Source: Succinivibrio dextrinosolvens
GTDB lineage: Bacteria > Pseudomonadota > Gammaproteobacteria > Enterobacterales > Succinivibrionaceae
DNA length: 64,000 nt
Assembly: GCF_011065405.1 (NCBI RefSeq)
Contig: NZ_CP047056.1
Coordinates: 3,184,747-3,248,746 of the forward strand
Reading direction: 5' to 3'
Under the pieces are notes generated by a model, which did not search any database, was not told the DNA's origin, and saw only the letters and a list, made by a program, of their open reading frames with translations. A program made the position numbers and the translations under genes. Within the stretch, counting starts at the first letter, position 1. Every line of letters begins with the position of its first letter. Shown here in pieces: positions 7,266 through 16,146 of this stretch.

Positions 7266-8516
7266 ATGAATACAATGGATTTAGGCGTAGGTCTGGGGGG
7301 CATCTACCTGGACAATAACGCCACTACTCAGATTGATCCTAAGGTTGTTGAAGCAATGCTTCCATACCTTAATGTTTACTTTGGCAACGCATCATCTCAA
7401 CATGGTTTCGGTGTACCAGTAGAAAAGGCTATTGAAAAGGCTCGTGAACAGGTTGCAGACTTTTTAGGTGCAGAGCATCCGGATGAAATTATCTTTACTT
7501 CCTGCGCAACAGAGTCTGATAATACGGCTTTATGGTCTGCTCTATGGTCTCAGAAGGGCAAGACTGAAATTATCACCACCCCGGTTGAACATCCTGCAAT
7601 TATGCAGACCTGTGATTTTCTTGCCTCACATGGTGCCATCATCAAGTATCTGAAGGTTTCTGGAAAGGGAGATATAGATCTTGATGAGTTTGAAAGTCTT
7701 CTGACTCCTCAGACAGCTCTTGCTTCTGTAATGTGGGCTAACAATGAGACTGGTAATATCTATCCTGTACCAGAGCTTGCCGAAATTGCCTATAAGCACG
7801 GAGTCATGTTCCATACTGATGCGGTTCAGGCTGTATCAAAGATCCCTGTTGATCTGAAGAATACCAAAATCAACATGCTGTCTTTCTCCGGACACAAGAT
7901 TCATGCTCCTAAGGGCATCGGTGTTCTGTATGTACGCAGAGGCACCCGTTTCATTCCTTTCATGAAGGGCGGTCATCAAGAGCGCGGTCGTCGTGCCGGT
8001 ACCGAGAATGTACCTTATATTGTAGGTTTAGGTGTAGCCTGTGAGTTGGCTAAAAAACACCTTGATGAGGTAAGCTCAAGAGTAAGAGCTCTGCGTGACA
8101 AGCTACAGCAGGGCATTCTGTCTTCAATTCCTGAGTGCTTTGTAACCGGAGATGAGTCAAGACGAACCGATAATACACTGAATGTAGCTTTCAAGTTTGT
8201 TGAAGGCGAGGCTATTCTTTTAATGCTAAATGAGTATGGAATTGCCGCTTCTTCAGGTTCTGCCTGCTCATCAGATTCACTCGAGCCATCTCATGTGATG
8301 AGAGCAATGAATGTTCCTTTCTCAGCTGCTCACGGAACAATTCGTTTCTCATTATCACGCTTCACTACTGAGGATGAAATCAACAAGACTCTTGAAGTTC
8401 TTCCTCAGATCATCTCAACCCTTCGCAGTATGTCCCCATACTGGAAGGAAGGTAAGCCTCAGATTCAGGGACTTGACCATGAGTTTGATGCTGACAGTGA
8501 TGAAGTAAGAGCCTAA
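7266..8516 (+). CDS. nifS: NifS-type cysteine desulfurase
   Basis: This 416-residue pyridoxal-phosphate enzyme removes sulfur from cysteine and delivers it to NifU. The N-terminal YLDNNATT, the internal aldimine lysine K211 in SGHKIHAPKG and the persulfide-forming C334 in SSGSACSSDSLEPSHV are all present. The short SGSACSS loop and the overall pattern are those of group I NifS/IscS enzymes. It lies directly behind nifU and is followed by a hairpin terminator, so it ends the copA-lrp-nifU-nifS run. Twenty or so extra residues at the C-terminus are charged and probably flexible. Confidence 0.94.
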   Translation: MNTMDLGVGLGGIYLDNNATTQIDPKVVEAMLPYLNVYFGNASSQHGFGVPVEKAIEKAREQVADFLGAEHPDEIIFTSCATESDNTALWSALWSQKGKTEIITTPVEHPAIMQTCDFLASHGAIIKYLKVSGKGDIDLDEFESLLTPQTALASVMWANNETGNIYPVPELAEIAYKHGVMFHTDAVQAVSKIPVDLKNTKINMLSFSGHKIHAPKGIGVLYVRRGTRFIPFMKGGHQERGRRAGTENVPYIVGLGVACELAKKHLDEVSSRVRALRDKLQQGILSSIPECFVTGDESRRTDNTLNVAFKFVEGEAILLMLNEYGIAASSGSACSSDSLEPSHVMRAMNVPFSAAHGTIRFSLSRFTTEDEINKTLEVLPQIISTLRSMSPYWKEGKPQIQGLDHEFDADSDEVRA

Positions 8517-8527
8517 CCTTTTAGAAT

Positions 8528-8568
8528 AGATGTGATTTGAACCGAACCAGATCACATCTTAGCTTTTC
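8528..8568 (+). terminator. terminator after nifS
   Basis: The nine-base arms AGATGTGAT and ATCACATCT pair around a 14-base loop, followed by a T-rich stretch. It starts 11 bases after the nifS stop. Confidence 0.7.
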
Positions 8569-8666
8569 CTCTCTCATCTAATAAACTCTTCCATAAAGTC
8601 CTGGGTACATAGATATCTTTACCTGTTTCGCCGAATCTATCCTTTGTTTTAGATGGTGAATGTGTG

Positions 8667-9020
8667 TCAATTCAACCTGATACGCGGAGCCGAAGATATT
8701 GTGAAAAAAAGCTCTATCTGCTCCTTGAGACCTTCACTGAATCCTGATAAATCCTCTTTTGTTATTACCTTTTCATTTATAAGCTGTATGATAATGAGCA
8801 TCATATTTGACCGGCTCATGTCTTTTACTAGCACTCCTGCTTTTTTCTTATCATTCTTAATGCGTGTGTCCAGTTCCCAGAATTTATCAGAAGCATCGCC
8901 TTCTCCTGACAGGATGGATATATACTCTCTATTAAGCTTTTCAATGTAATTCTCCTGCCAGATTTTAAGTTTTTCTTTAAAATGTTTCCAATCCTTTTCT
9001 AGTGGTTTTTGCGTATTCAT
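8667..9020 (-). CDS. hypothetical protein, helical and charged
   Basis: This 117-residue protein of unknown function has a highly charged N-terminal half (Lys, Glu, Trp) that should be helical. A central hydrophobic helix, MMLIIIQLINEKVITKEDL, and the end ELFFTISSAPRIRLN follow. No signal peptide or catalytic motif is seen. AGGAAGG lies three bases before the ATG, which supports a real start though the spacing is short. It stands alone, opposite in direction to its neighbours. Confidence 0.6.
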   Translation of the reverse strand: MNTQKPLEKDWKHFKEKLKIWQENYIEKLNREYISILSGEGDASDKFWELDTRIKNDKKKAGVLVKDMSRSNMMLIIIQLINEKVITKEDLSGFSEGLKEQIELFFTISSAPRIRLN

Positions 9021-9345
9021 GATCCTTCCTCTTTATCGGATATCAGTTATTCTGGTCAATGCAAAAAATTCTGACATTCTTTTCTTTCAGAATTAGCGTA
9101 TTTTTTCGTTCTAATTATGTATGCTGATTCTATTATTTTTCAATAGGTTATACCTATTTAATTTAACTTTGTTAAACAATACACCTCTATTCTGTTAACT
9201 GTTGCAGAATATAATGATCAAGATCACAGTAAATTGGTGTCTAATAGTCAAAATAAATGTGAATCTCTCCTCATCCCAACTTTCGATTTGATCCTATTAT
9301 CAATAAACCACCCTTTGTATTTTTTACAAAATATGAGGTATGAGT
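9021..9345. other. divergent intergenic region
   Basis: This AT-rich region between two divergent genes should hold both promoters. No RNA gene, repeat or convincing regulatory dyad was recognised. Short frames across it lack ribosome-binding sites. Confidence 0.4.
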
Positions 9346-10038
9346 ATGTCTGGAAAAAATCTATTGCTTGGCTCTGTGATTGTCTTCAGCTCCATATTTG
9401 TAAACCTGTCATTTGCTGAAGAGGAAGCTTACGACAATGAATATTTTGTTGCTCAGCTAAAAAGTCAGATTCAGGAGGAAGAAGACAAGGTCAAAAAACT
9501 TAGGTCGCTTCTGGATAATTATCAGAAAGGACTGGTGGATGAAAAGAAGATCGGTACCATTCAGGCTCAGATCTTTGCCGGTAAAAATCCAGCACAGCTG
9601 AAATTCTACGTAAAGAGTCTGTTTGGACAGGATTACAAAGAGGGCACAACCAATATAATTATTCCTATAGGTTACCGCCTTGAAGCAGATCCAAGAGAAG
9701 GTCTTTATTTCAGAAACTGTGTTCTGGATTCTCTGTCAATGGCAGAGGCTGCTGACTGTGCAAGTACTGTAGAGAAAATGGTTAATGAGGAACTTGATAC
9801 TGCCTATAACCGCCTAAAAATGCAGTGCAGGGAGCGTGGCTGTGACGATGCTCTTATGAATATGCAGAACTCATGGCTCACCTACAGAGAAAACAGCTAT
9901 AGATTTATGGAAGCCTTTGCAGGCCGGAATTTTACTCAGACAGACAATGAGGTGCAGAAGAATTTCTGGAATGAGGAGCTGATAAAACAGTTAAAGGTTT
10001 TAAAGAATATCAATTCGTTAATGGAATCTGACAGGTAG
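9346..10038 (+). CDS. exported protein with LprI/DUF1311-like domain
   Basis: This is a protein of about 230 residues. I choose the ATG at 9346 because GAGG lies seven bases before it. A signal peptide is seen (LLLGSVIVFSSIFVNLSFAEE, probable cleavage after SFA). The next part is charged and helical. The C-terminal half (from about residue 125) resembles the lysozyme-inhibitor LprI/DUF1311 family: cysteines at the expected places (DCAST, MQCRERGC) and the typical NSWLTYRENSYRF segment. LprI proteins act in the envelope against host lysozyme, but the DUF1311 fold is widespread and the role here is an inference. A strong terminator follows. Confidence 0.7.
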   Translation: MSGKNLLLGSVIVFSSIFVNLSFAEEEAYDNEYFVAQLKSQIQEEEDKVKKLRSLLDNYQKGLVDEKKIGTIQAQIFAGKNPAQLKFYVKSLFGQDYKEGTTNIIIPIGYRLEADPREGLYFRNCVLDSLSMAEAADCASTVEKMVNEELDTAYNRLKMQCRERGCDDALMNMQNSWLTYRENSYRFMEAFAGRNFTQTDNEVQKNFWNEELIKQLKVLKNINSLMESDR

Positions 10039-10109
10039 ATGCTGCATATGACTGTGTATGCCTGACTCTACAAATATTGAATTCCTATCATTAGGAAAAA
10101 AAGATAAAA

Positions 10110-10140
10110 TCCCTGTTCTCATTAACAGGGACCTTTTTTT
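10110..10140 (+). terminator. Rho-independent terminator
   Basis: The arms TCCCTGTT and AACAGGGA pair around a six-base loop and are followed by seven T residues. It closes the DUF1311-like gene. Confidence 0.9.
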
Positions 10141-10170
10141 GTGTGTACTAATATAAAACAGGAAAAGAAA

Positions 10171-10770
10171 ATGCTTAATGAAAAACTGGTGTGGACCAGA
10201 CCGCCTAAGAAATTCTCGATAAACAACGAGAAAATTGAGATTTTCACTGATCCTCATACTGATCTGTGGCAGAAAACCTATTACCTTTTCTGCAACGATA
10301 ATGCTCCATTGCTGCAGCTAGAAAGTGATGACAGGTTCTTTTCCTTTACCGTAAAAACAGATTTTCATGATAGTCATAAGCGCTTTGATCAGTGCGGAAT
10401 TGTCATGTATCTTGATTCTGAAAACTGGCTTAAAGCTTCTGTTGAGTACGAGAATACTAGTTTTCAGCACCTCGGTTCTGTAGTTACCAATAATGGTTAT
10501 TCAGACTGGGCAACAACTGTGATTCCTGCTGACATAAAAAAAGTATGGTATCGGTTATCAAGACGAGAAATGGATTTCAGGATAGAATCCTCTTTTGACG
10601 GTATTAACTTCAGTCAGATGCGTATTTGTCATATGACTGAGGCAAAAAACAAAATCAGGTTCGGTGTCTATGCCTGCAGTCCTGAGGATTCCTCATTCAA
10701 GGCTGTTTTTTCAGAATTAAAGCTGTCTGAATGTGTCTGGAAAGCTCACGACGGACAGAAACCGGACTAA
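10171..10770 (+). CDS. DUF1349 domain protein (concanavalin-like fold)
   Basis: This 200-residue protein matches the DUF1349 family, a beta-sandwich of concanavalin A-like fold seen in small cytosolic proteins of unknown activity (some named regulation of enolase 1). Visible marks are the N-terminal LVWTRPPK, the segment FDQCGIVMYLDSENWLKASVEYEN, and the C-terminal KIRFGVYACSPEDSSFKAVFSE. I place the start at 10171, where AGGAAAAG precedes the ATG and where family members begin, rather than at an upstream GTG. No signal peptide is present. Family length is about 190 to 200 residues, so the gene is complete. Confidence 0.8.
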   Translation: MLNEKLVWTRPPKKFSINNEKIEIFTDPHTDLWQKTYYLFCNDNAPLLQLESDDRFFSFTVKTDFHDSHKRFDQCGIVMYLDSENWLKASVEYENTSFQHLGSVVTNNGYSDWATTVIPADIKKVWYRLSRREMDFRIESSFDGINFSQMRICHMTEAKNKIRFGVYACSPEDSSFKAVFSELKLSECVWKAHDGQKPD

Positions 10771-11231
10771 AAAAATTTTTGGGATGCTTAATTTGTGCTT
10801 TTAATTAAAATGTTTTCCTGTAAAGCTGTGGATATGTTTATCCTAAGAATATGCCCAAAAATATAGAATTAGGCAGGATAAAATTCACAAAGTGTTTCTG
10901 TTGATAATTGGTAATGTTCTGCTTAAGCTCACATTTTTAACAGAACTTTTTAATTTGTCTCAATTTTTTTTCTGTGATTACCTCTTCCTGCATTCAAACT
11001 CAACTCACTTGGTTTTAAATGCTATTATTGCCAATTCTTCTCAAATTTAGTTAAAGTATTTTTGTGGAAAAGGTGTGGTTTCTTTATCGTAAACTGCAGT
11101 TTTGCTTTTAATAAAGATAGTGACAGGAGTTTGATAATATATTGATACTAATTGTAATTAATTCTCAATCGCCTTAAAATTACGTCATAAAGCCGAAAAA
11201 TGGGGATTTTGGCTCGAACTAGGAAACGATC
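10771..11231. other. long intergenic leader before the GGDEF cluster
   Basis: About 460 AT-rich bases without a gene. It should contain the promoter of the three GGDEF genes. I looked for a cyclic-di-GMP riboswitch core and found none. No strong hairpin with a T-run was recognised. Confidence 0.4.
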
Positions 11232-12377
11232 GTGGGAATATTAGCTGGAAAACTTTGGCTTCTGCTGTTTTCAACACTGATGCTGATGCCAATGTTATAT
11301 AACAATATAAAAACGGAAGGAAGATCCTTCGGCATTCACGCAATAGCAATTGTCTCAGTTTTTTCTACAATGCTTCTCAGAGTCATTGTAATTGGTGTTT
11401 CCGGTTTTAATTTTGAGTATTTAAATCCATATGTTTTTGTTCTGCTATGGCAGCTGAGTGTACTGCTGGCGGTAGTGTCTGTTTTCTATCTGGTTTTAAA
11501 TGAATTAAAGGAAAAGTTTCTTAGATACTCCAATACTAATGACTGGCGCTATCTGGTGCCGGGACTGTTTGAGGCTGGTCTTTTAGTTCTGTTCAATTTC
11601 CATTCTATGCTTATGGTAGATAAAAGGGAGATTATTGATTCCGCCACCTCTATAAGCCTCTATTTCATTGTCAATTTCTATGTAATTGTTGGTGCCTGGC
11701 TTTGCTACAAGTCCTATCTGTATAATCTGGATTTCGACATTAAATATATAGCCAGAAAACACTTTTACTATTATCTGGTTCTGGGTATTGCACTGTTTGG
11801 TCAGCAGATGCTTTTCAACGATGTGGAAGTTGGTTTTTCTCTGGCTGCTTTCCTGTTCTTTAACTACATGACCAGATCCCGCACTCTGATTTCTCAGGAT
11901 CCGCTCTCGGGTGTCAATAACCGTGTAAGTTTCAGCAAGTACATTAACAATGTATTTATCAACAAGGATCATTCAGGCGCCTACATTGTTTTCATAGATA
12001 TAGACCACTTCAAGCAGATCAATGATACATACGGTCATATCGAAGGTGATGAGGCAATTTCTCTTGTAGGAAAGACTCTAAAGAGTATTGCCGGTGAGCA
12101 CAATGCATTTGTGGCCAGAATGGGCGGTGATGAGTTTGTGCTGATTACTCAGACTCAGGATGAGGAGACTGTTAAGAGTATTATTCAGAGCATATCCTTT
12201 GAGCTTGAGGAACGTCTGATTTTTTCAGATAAGAAATATGAAGTTTCTGTAAGCTGTGGCTATGTATATGCAGAACCAAACTCCAGAAATATCAAGGAGC
12301 TTGTTTCCAAGGCAGACAAACAGATGTATAAGGAAAAACTGAAGAAAAAGGAAGCTTCTCAAGATGCTGTCTTTTAG
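11232..12377 (+). CDS. membrane-bound diguanylate cyclase (GGDEF)
   Basis: This 381-residue protein is probably an active cyclic-di-GMP synthase. Residues 1 to about 215 hold six or seven hydrophobic segments, and residues 225 to 375 form the GGDEF domain with an intact signature RMGGDEFVLI and the upstream DPLSGVNNR and FIDIDHFKQINDTYGH motifs. No inhibitory RxxD site is seen before the signature. The start is a GTG preceded by AGGAAA. The next gene begins 14 bases before its stop, so the three GGDEF genes are one operon. The N-terminal domain is not an identified sensor family. Confidence 0.88.
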   Translation: MGILAGKLWLLLFSTLMLMPMLYNNIKTEGRSFGIHAIAIVSVFSTMLLRVIVIGVSGFNFEYLNPYVFVLLWQLSVLLAVVSVFYLVLNELKEKFLRYSNTNDWRYLVPGLFEAGLLVLFNFHSMLMVDKREIIDSATSISLYFIVNFYVIVGAWLCYKSYLYNLDFDIKYIARKHFYYYLVLGIALFGQQMLFNDVEVGFSLAAFLFFNYMTRSRTLISQDPLSGVNNRVSFSKYINNVFINKDHSGAYIVFIDIDHFKQINDTYGHIEGDEAISLVGKTLKSIAGEHNAFVARMGGDEFVLITQTQDEETVKSIIQSISFELEERLIFSDKKYEVSVSCGYVYAEPNSRNIKELVSKADKQMYKEKLKKKEASQDAVF

Positions 12378-13581
12378 TTTTGTGACTGATACTTCCTTAC
12401 TCTATTTTGTGGTGATCTGTATGCTGATTCTCTGCAGCGTGATTCACCATGATAAGCCTCGCCTTAATTCCTGCACCAGAATCAGTATAAATGCCGCTTA
12501 TCTGCTGCTGCTTCATTCCGTTGCCTACGCTGTTTTCTGTATTCTTTTCTATGTAACTGACAAATATCATTTAGGTAACGTGAAAGGAATTCGCTTTGCA
12601 CTGGTGATTGTTGGTCTTCTGACCAATTACATGTCCTTTGTCTATCCTTATATACTGCTGTATCTAATCAGGCATTTCTACAGTCGCAATACTTATGTCA
12701 GAGGTTCCAATTTCAGGATCTTTACCACTTTCTTTATTCTCTGTACTCTGATCTTTTTTGCGGCAATCGGCTACACTACCTGTCTGGTTTATCTTGAGGC
12801 TCCTCTGAGTACTGTTTTTCTGCATAACCTTGATGACGCGATCGTGCTTGCCGGTATCATTTCCTTTGCTGTGGCGCTGCCTGATTTTCATAAGTTTATC
12901 TATCAGCTGCTGCAGGGCACTTATTTCTCAAGGAGAGGAATATATATAGCCTTAGGCGCAATTCTGTATCTGCAGTTCCTGCTGCTTCCATTAAACTTCC
13001 TGTTCTATGCGCCTGTGATGTATATGTTTACGGTGATTCTGGTATATGTGATTCATGTTATTTCTCAGCAGAAAGAGGTTTCTGTGGATTTTCTCACCGG
13101 CATGAACAACCGCAATTCCCTGATGAAATATCTGGACAGACTTTTTATAAAACGTTCAGAACTTGATGCAAGTTTCAAACTTATGGTCATTACCATTGAC
13201 GATTTTAAGAATCTCAACAATAATTATGGACATGAGGCAGGGGATAAGACTCTTATCAGTGTGGCCAACTGTCTTAAGAGTGCTGCACCGGCAAATGGTA
13301 TGTTTCTGTGCCGTTTCCTAAGAGATGAGTTTGTGGCAGTAATACATGAAGTGCCAGAATTCAATATTGAAGATTATATCAACATATTAAACAAGAAAAT
13401 ATCAGAGTTGAACAGCATTAGAAACGATAATATAGAGCTGTCTCTGTCTATTGGGTATGTGGCATATAGCCATGATTTAAAAGATCAGAATTCCTTCATT
13501 CATGAGGCTAAGGCAAATATGTTTAAGCAGCAGGAACTGAAGAGAATTACAAAAATCAGAGAAAGCACCGCTATTCTCTGA
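12364..13581 (+). CDS. membrane protein with degenerate GGDEF domain
   Basis: This 405-residue protein has about seven hydrophobic segments in the first 230 residues, then a GGDEF-like domain with DFLTGMNNRNSLMKY and IDDFKNLNNNYGHEAGD. The signature is changed to FLRDEF, so both glycines needed for catalysis are lost and the domain probably cannot make cyclic-di-GMP. It may instead bind nucleotide or regulate its two neighbours. It overlaps the upstream gene by 14 bases and is followed by a third paralogue 13 bases later. Its membrane part is more like that of the third protein than of the first (both have a region of YQLLQGTYFSRRG / SELLHGVFLSRRA type). Confidence 0.85.
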   Translation: MLSFSFVTDTSLLYFVVICMLILCSVIHHDKPRLNSCTRISINAAYLLLLHSVAYAVFCILFYVTDKYHLGNVKGIRFALVIVGLLTNYMSFVYPYILLYLIRHFYSRNTYVRGSNFRIFTTFFILCTLIFFAAIGYTTCLVYLEAPLSTVFLHNLDDAIVLAGIISFAVALPDFHKFIYQLLQGTYFSRRGIYIALGAILYLQFLLLPLNFLFYAPVMYMFTVILVYVIHVISQQKEVSVDFLTGMNNRNSLMKYLDRLFIKRSELDASFKLMVITIDDFKNLNNNYGHEAGDKTLISVANCLKSAAPANGMFLCRFLRDEFVAVIHEVPEFNIEDYINILNKKISELNSIRNDNIELSLSIGYVAYSHDLKDQNSFIHEAKANMFKQQELKRITKIRESTAIL

Positions 13582-13594
13582 GGAAGAGCTTAAT

Positions 13595-14839
13595 ATGCAG
13601 TTTGGATTGGATTTCTATACACTGAATCGATCATTTCAGTTTTTTTATGGTCATTCGCTTATATACCTGGTTCTGGCTGCATATTTTGTTATCAGAAGAA
13701 TCAAGTATTCTGAAAAATCCAACCGAACCTCAAATACATACCTTATCACCAGAATATGCAATATGCTGATTGTACAAAGTGTGGCAATCGGTCTTTTTTC
13801 ATCTTTAAATGTTCTAATCTATGATGTCGAGATAGATGTTACGTCTTCTGGCTGGGTGGATCGGCTTTTTCTGATTCTGACTTTATCAATACTGTTTCTA
13901 AACAGTGTCTTTCCTTACTATCTGTTTATTGTTATGCGAAAGCAGCTTCACAGCATTGGTACATTTCAGGGAATGCTGAATAGAACTGCTTTTGTGCTGG
14001 TCAGTCTTTTCGGTCTGGTCTTTTCTGCTTTTGTCCTAAAACTGATGATTTATTCTGCAGAGGTTCTTGCAACTCCGTTCTGTCGGGCTTTTTACAGGGT
14101 AGTAATCTGTCTGTCCTTAGCTCAGTTTCTGTGTTTCCTTTTAACTATTAAGGATGTGCATGTCTTCGTTTCAGAACTTCTGCATGGAGTGTTTCTTTCA
14201 AGACGAGCTGCCAGAGTTGGCGTGATACTGTTTGTCTATGTGCCAACGTTTATATGGCCTGTTACGGTTATTTTTAATCTGCCTATTTTCTTTATTTCTC
14301 TGGTGGCCTTTGTATTTGTGGTGCATATGGTTTCTCAGTCTCGAGCCGTATCCAGAGATTTTCTGACCGGAATGAACAACCGTAATGAGCTTTACCGCTA
14401 TCTTTCAAGACTTTTTGAAAGGGAAGAGGATCTTACCTCTGCGCTTAATCTTATCTTTATTGATATAAACAAGTTCAAAAGCATTAATGATACCTACGGT
14501 CATACCCAGGGAGACAAGGCTCTGATATGTCTTGCGGACTGTCTGCGTAAATCTGCTTTTTCCAAGGACTGTTTCCTAAGCCGCTATGCCGGAGATGAAT
14601 TTATTGTGGTAATAAAGGAGAATCCAGAGAATACTGTAAGTAAGTTTATTGATTCTCTGAACAGAAATATCCAAAAAGCCAACACAACCAATACTGATCC
14701 TTATCGTCTTTCAATTGCCATAGGCTCAGTCAGCTACAGTGAGGAATTTGATACTGTAGAGAAGTTCATTGAGGCTGCTGACAGAAGGATGTATGACAAG
14801 AAAGCTGAAAGTGAAAAAATCTCCAGACAGCTTATTTAG
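13595..14839 (+). CDS. membrane-bound GGDEF protein (AGDEF variant)
   Basis: This 414-residue paralogue of the preceding gene has about seven membrane segments followed by a GGDEF domain with DFLTGMNNRNELYRY and FIDINKFKSINDTYGHTQGD. The signature reads YAGDEF, an accepted functional variant because the second glycine and the DEF part are kept. AGGAAG precedes the ATG at good spacing. It is the last gene of the three-gene run and is followed by a T-rich stretch. The duplicated membrane domain suggests that genes two and three arose by tandem duplication and then diverged in catalytic state. Confidence 0.87.
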   Translation: MQFGLDFYTLNRSFQFFYGHSLIYLVLAAYFVIRRIKYSEKSNRTSNTYLITRICNMLIVQSVAIGLFSSLNVLIYDVEIDVTSSGWVDRLFLILTLSILFLNSVFPYYLFIVMRKQLHSIGTFQGMLNRTAFVLVSLFGLVFSAFVLKLMIYSAEVLATPFCRAFYRVVICLSLAQFLCFLLTIKDVHVFVSELLHGVFLSRRAARVGVILFVYVPTFIWPVTVIFNLPIFFISLVAFVFVVHMVSQSRAVSRDFLTGMNNRNELYRYLSRLFEREEDLTSALNLIFIDINKFKSINDTYGHTQGDKALICLADCLRKSAFSKDCFLSRYAGDEFIVVIKENPENTVSKFIDSLNRNIQKANTTNTDPYRLSIAIGSVSYSEEFDTVEKFIEAADRRMYDKKAESEKISRQLI

Positions 14840-15031
14840 CATATTTTTTTTCTTCATCTCTTTTTTTTATTTTTTCTCTTCCAGACTTCCAAAATATTTA
14901 CTTTTGATGATTTCCTCTGATTCAGAACTTCCTTTTGCACACAAACGGACACCTTTTTTATTTGTGATACCGGTATTTGAGCTTTGCTGAGTTTGTATTT
15001 ACAATGGTTTTAATAAAATAAGGATGTAAAA

Positions 15032-16146
15032 ATGACACAGTACAGTTCATTTGCTAATGGTGGCATAACTTTAATAAAACCATACCAGGCAGGAAAGCCT
15101 ATCGAAGAGGTTCAGCGCGAACTGGGGCTTTCTGACGTAATCAAACTAGCTTCAAATGAAAATCCATTCGGCATGAGTCAGATGGCCAAAAAAGCCGCTT
15201 TTGAGGCAATTGAGCAGGGTAATCTGTATCCTGACTCAAACGGCTATTACCTCAAGCAGAAGCTTCTTTCAAAGTTCGGTTATAATCCGGAGAGAATTAC
15301 CTTAGGCGCAGGTTCAAATGAACTTATAAATCTTCTGTTTGAAGCTTTTGTCAACAAAGATGTAAATGTAATCTTCCCTGAATACTCATTTGTGGTATAT
15401 CCGATGGAAACTACTGTAAACGGGGCTTTAGCCAGGTTATCCCTTTGAAGAACTACTGTGCGGATCTTGAGGCTATTCTTGCAGCAATCGACAGCAGAAC
15501 CAGAATAATTGCCTTTGCAAATCCATCCAACCCAATTGGAACCGCTATTTCATCAAAGGATATGTACAACTTTCTCAAAAAGGTTCCAAAGGAGACTCTG
15601 GTTGTAATTGATGAGGCATACAATGAGTTCAACCGCGGGGATGATTCCTTTGAGGATACTGCAAAGTGGCTTGATGAGTTTGAAAATCTGATTGTATCCC
15701 GCACCTTCTCAAAAGCTTATGGCCTTGCCGGATTACGTGTCGGCTATATGCTGGCCAATCCGGAGATTACTTCTATTCTGAATCGTCTGAGAGCTCCTTT
15801 TAATGTAAATATCGCTGCCTTAGCTGCAGCCTGCGCCGCTTTAGATGATAAGGAATTTTTAGATAAGACTGTAGAGAACAATACCCGTGAGCGCGTAAGA
15901 TATGCGGAGTTCTGTAAAAAGAACAGTCTTTTCATGATCCCTTCCTTTGCTAATTTTGTGGCTATCGACTTTAAGGATTATGATGCGTCCGCAATTGCTG
16001 ATCGTCTGTTACACATGGGCGTGATCGTAAGACCTCTTTTAGGCTACAAGCTTAAGACTATTCTTAGAATATCCATTGGAACACCACATGAGAATGACAG
16101 ATTCTTTAAGTGTGTTGAAACAATACTTAAGGACATGAAGAATTGA
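15032..16146 (+). pseudogene. hisC: HisC-type aminotransferase, split by a frameshift
   Basis: The sequence encodes a complete HisC-like pyridoxal-phosphate aminotransferase in two frames. The first 138 codons (to a TGA at 15446) cover IKLASNENPFG and LGAGSNELI. The rest, readable in the -1 frame from about 15436, covers VIPLKNYCADLEAIL, ANPSNPIGT, VIDEAYNEF and the lysine motif RTFSKAYGLAGLRVGY. Loss of one base near 15431-15436 explains it, and no slippery heptamer is present. AGGATG precedes the ATG. The end overlaps aroA by four bases, so in the unbroken form the two are coupled. Next to aroA, such enzymes usually act in aromatic amino acid as well as histidine synthesis. Sequencing error cannot be excluded. 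Confidence 0.85.

Noticed and set aside
9234-9419. Plus-strand frame overlapping the start of the DUF1311-like gene
   Set aside because: No ribosome-binding site and out of frame with the signal peptide of the better supported gene.
10771-11231. Cyclic-di-GMP riboswitch before the GGDEF operon
   Set aside because: The expected conserved core was not found.
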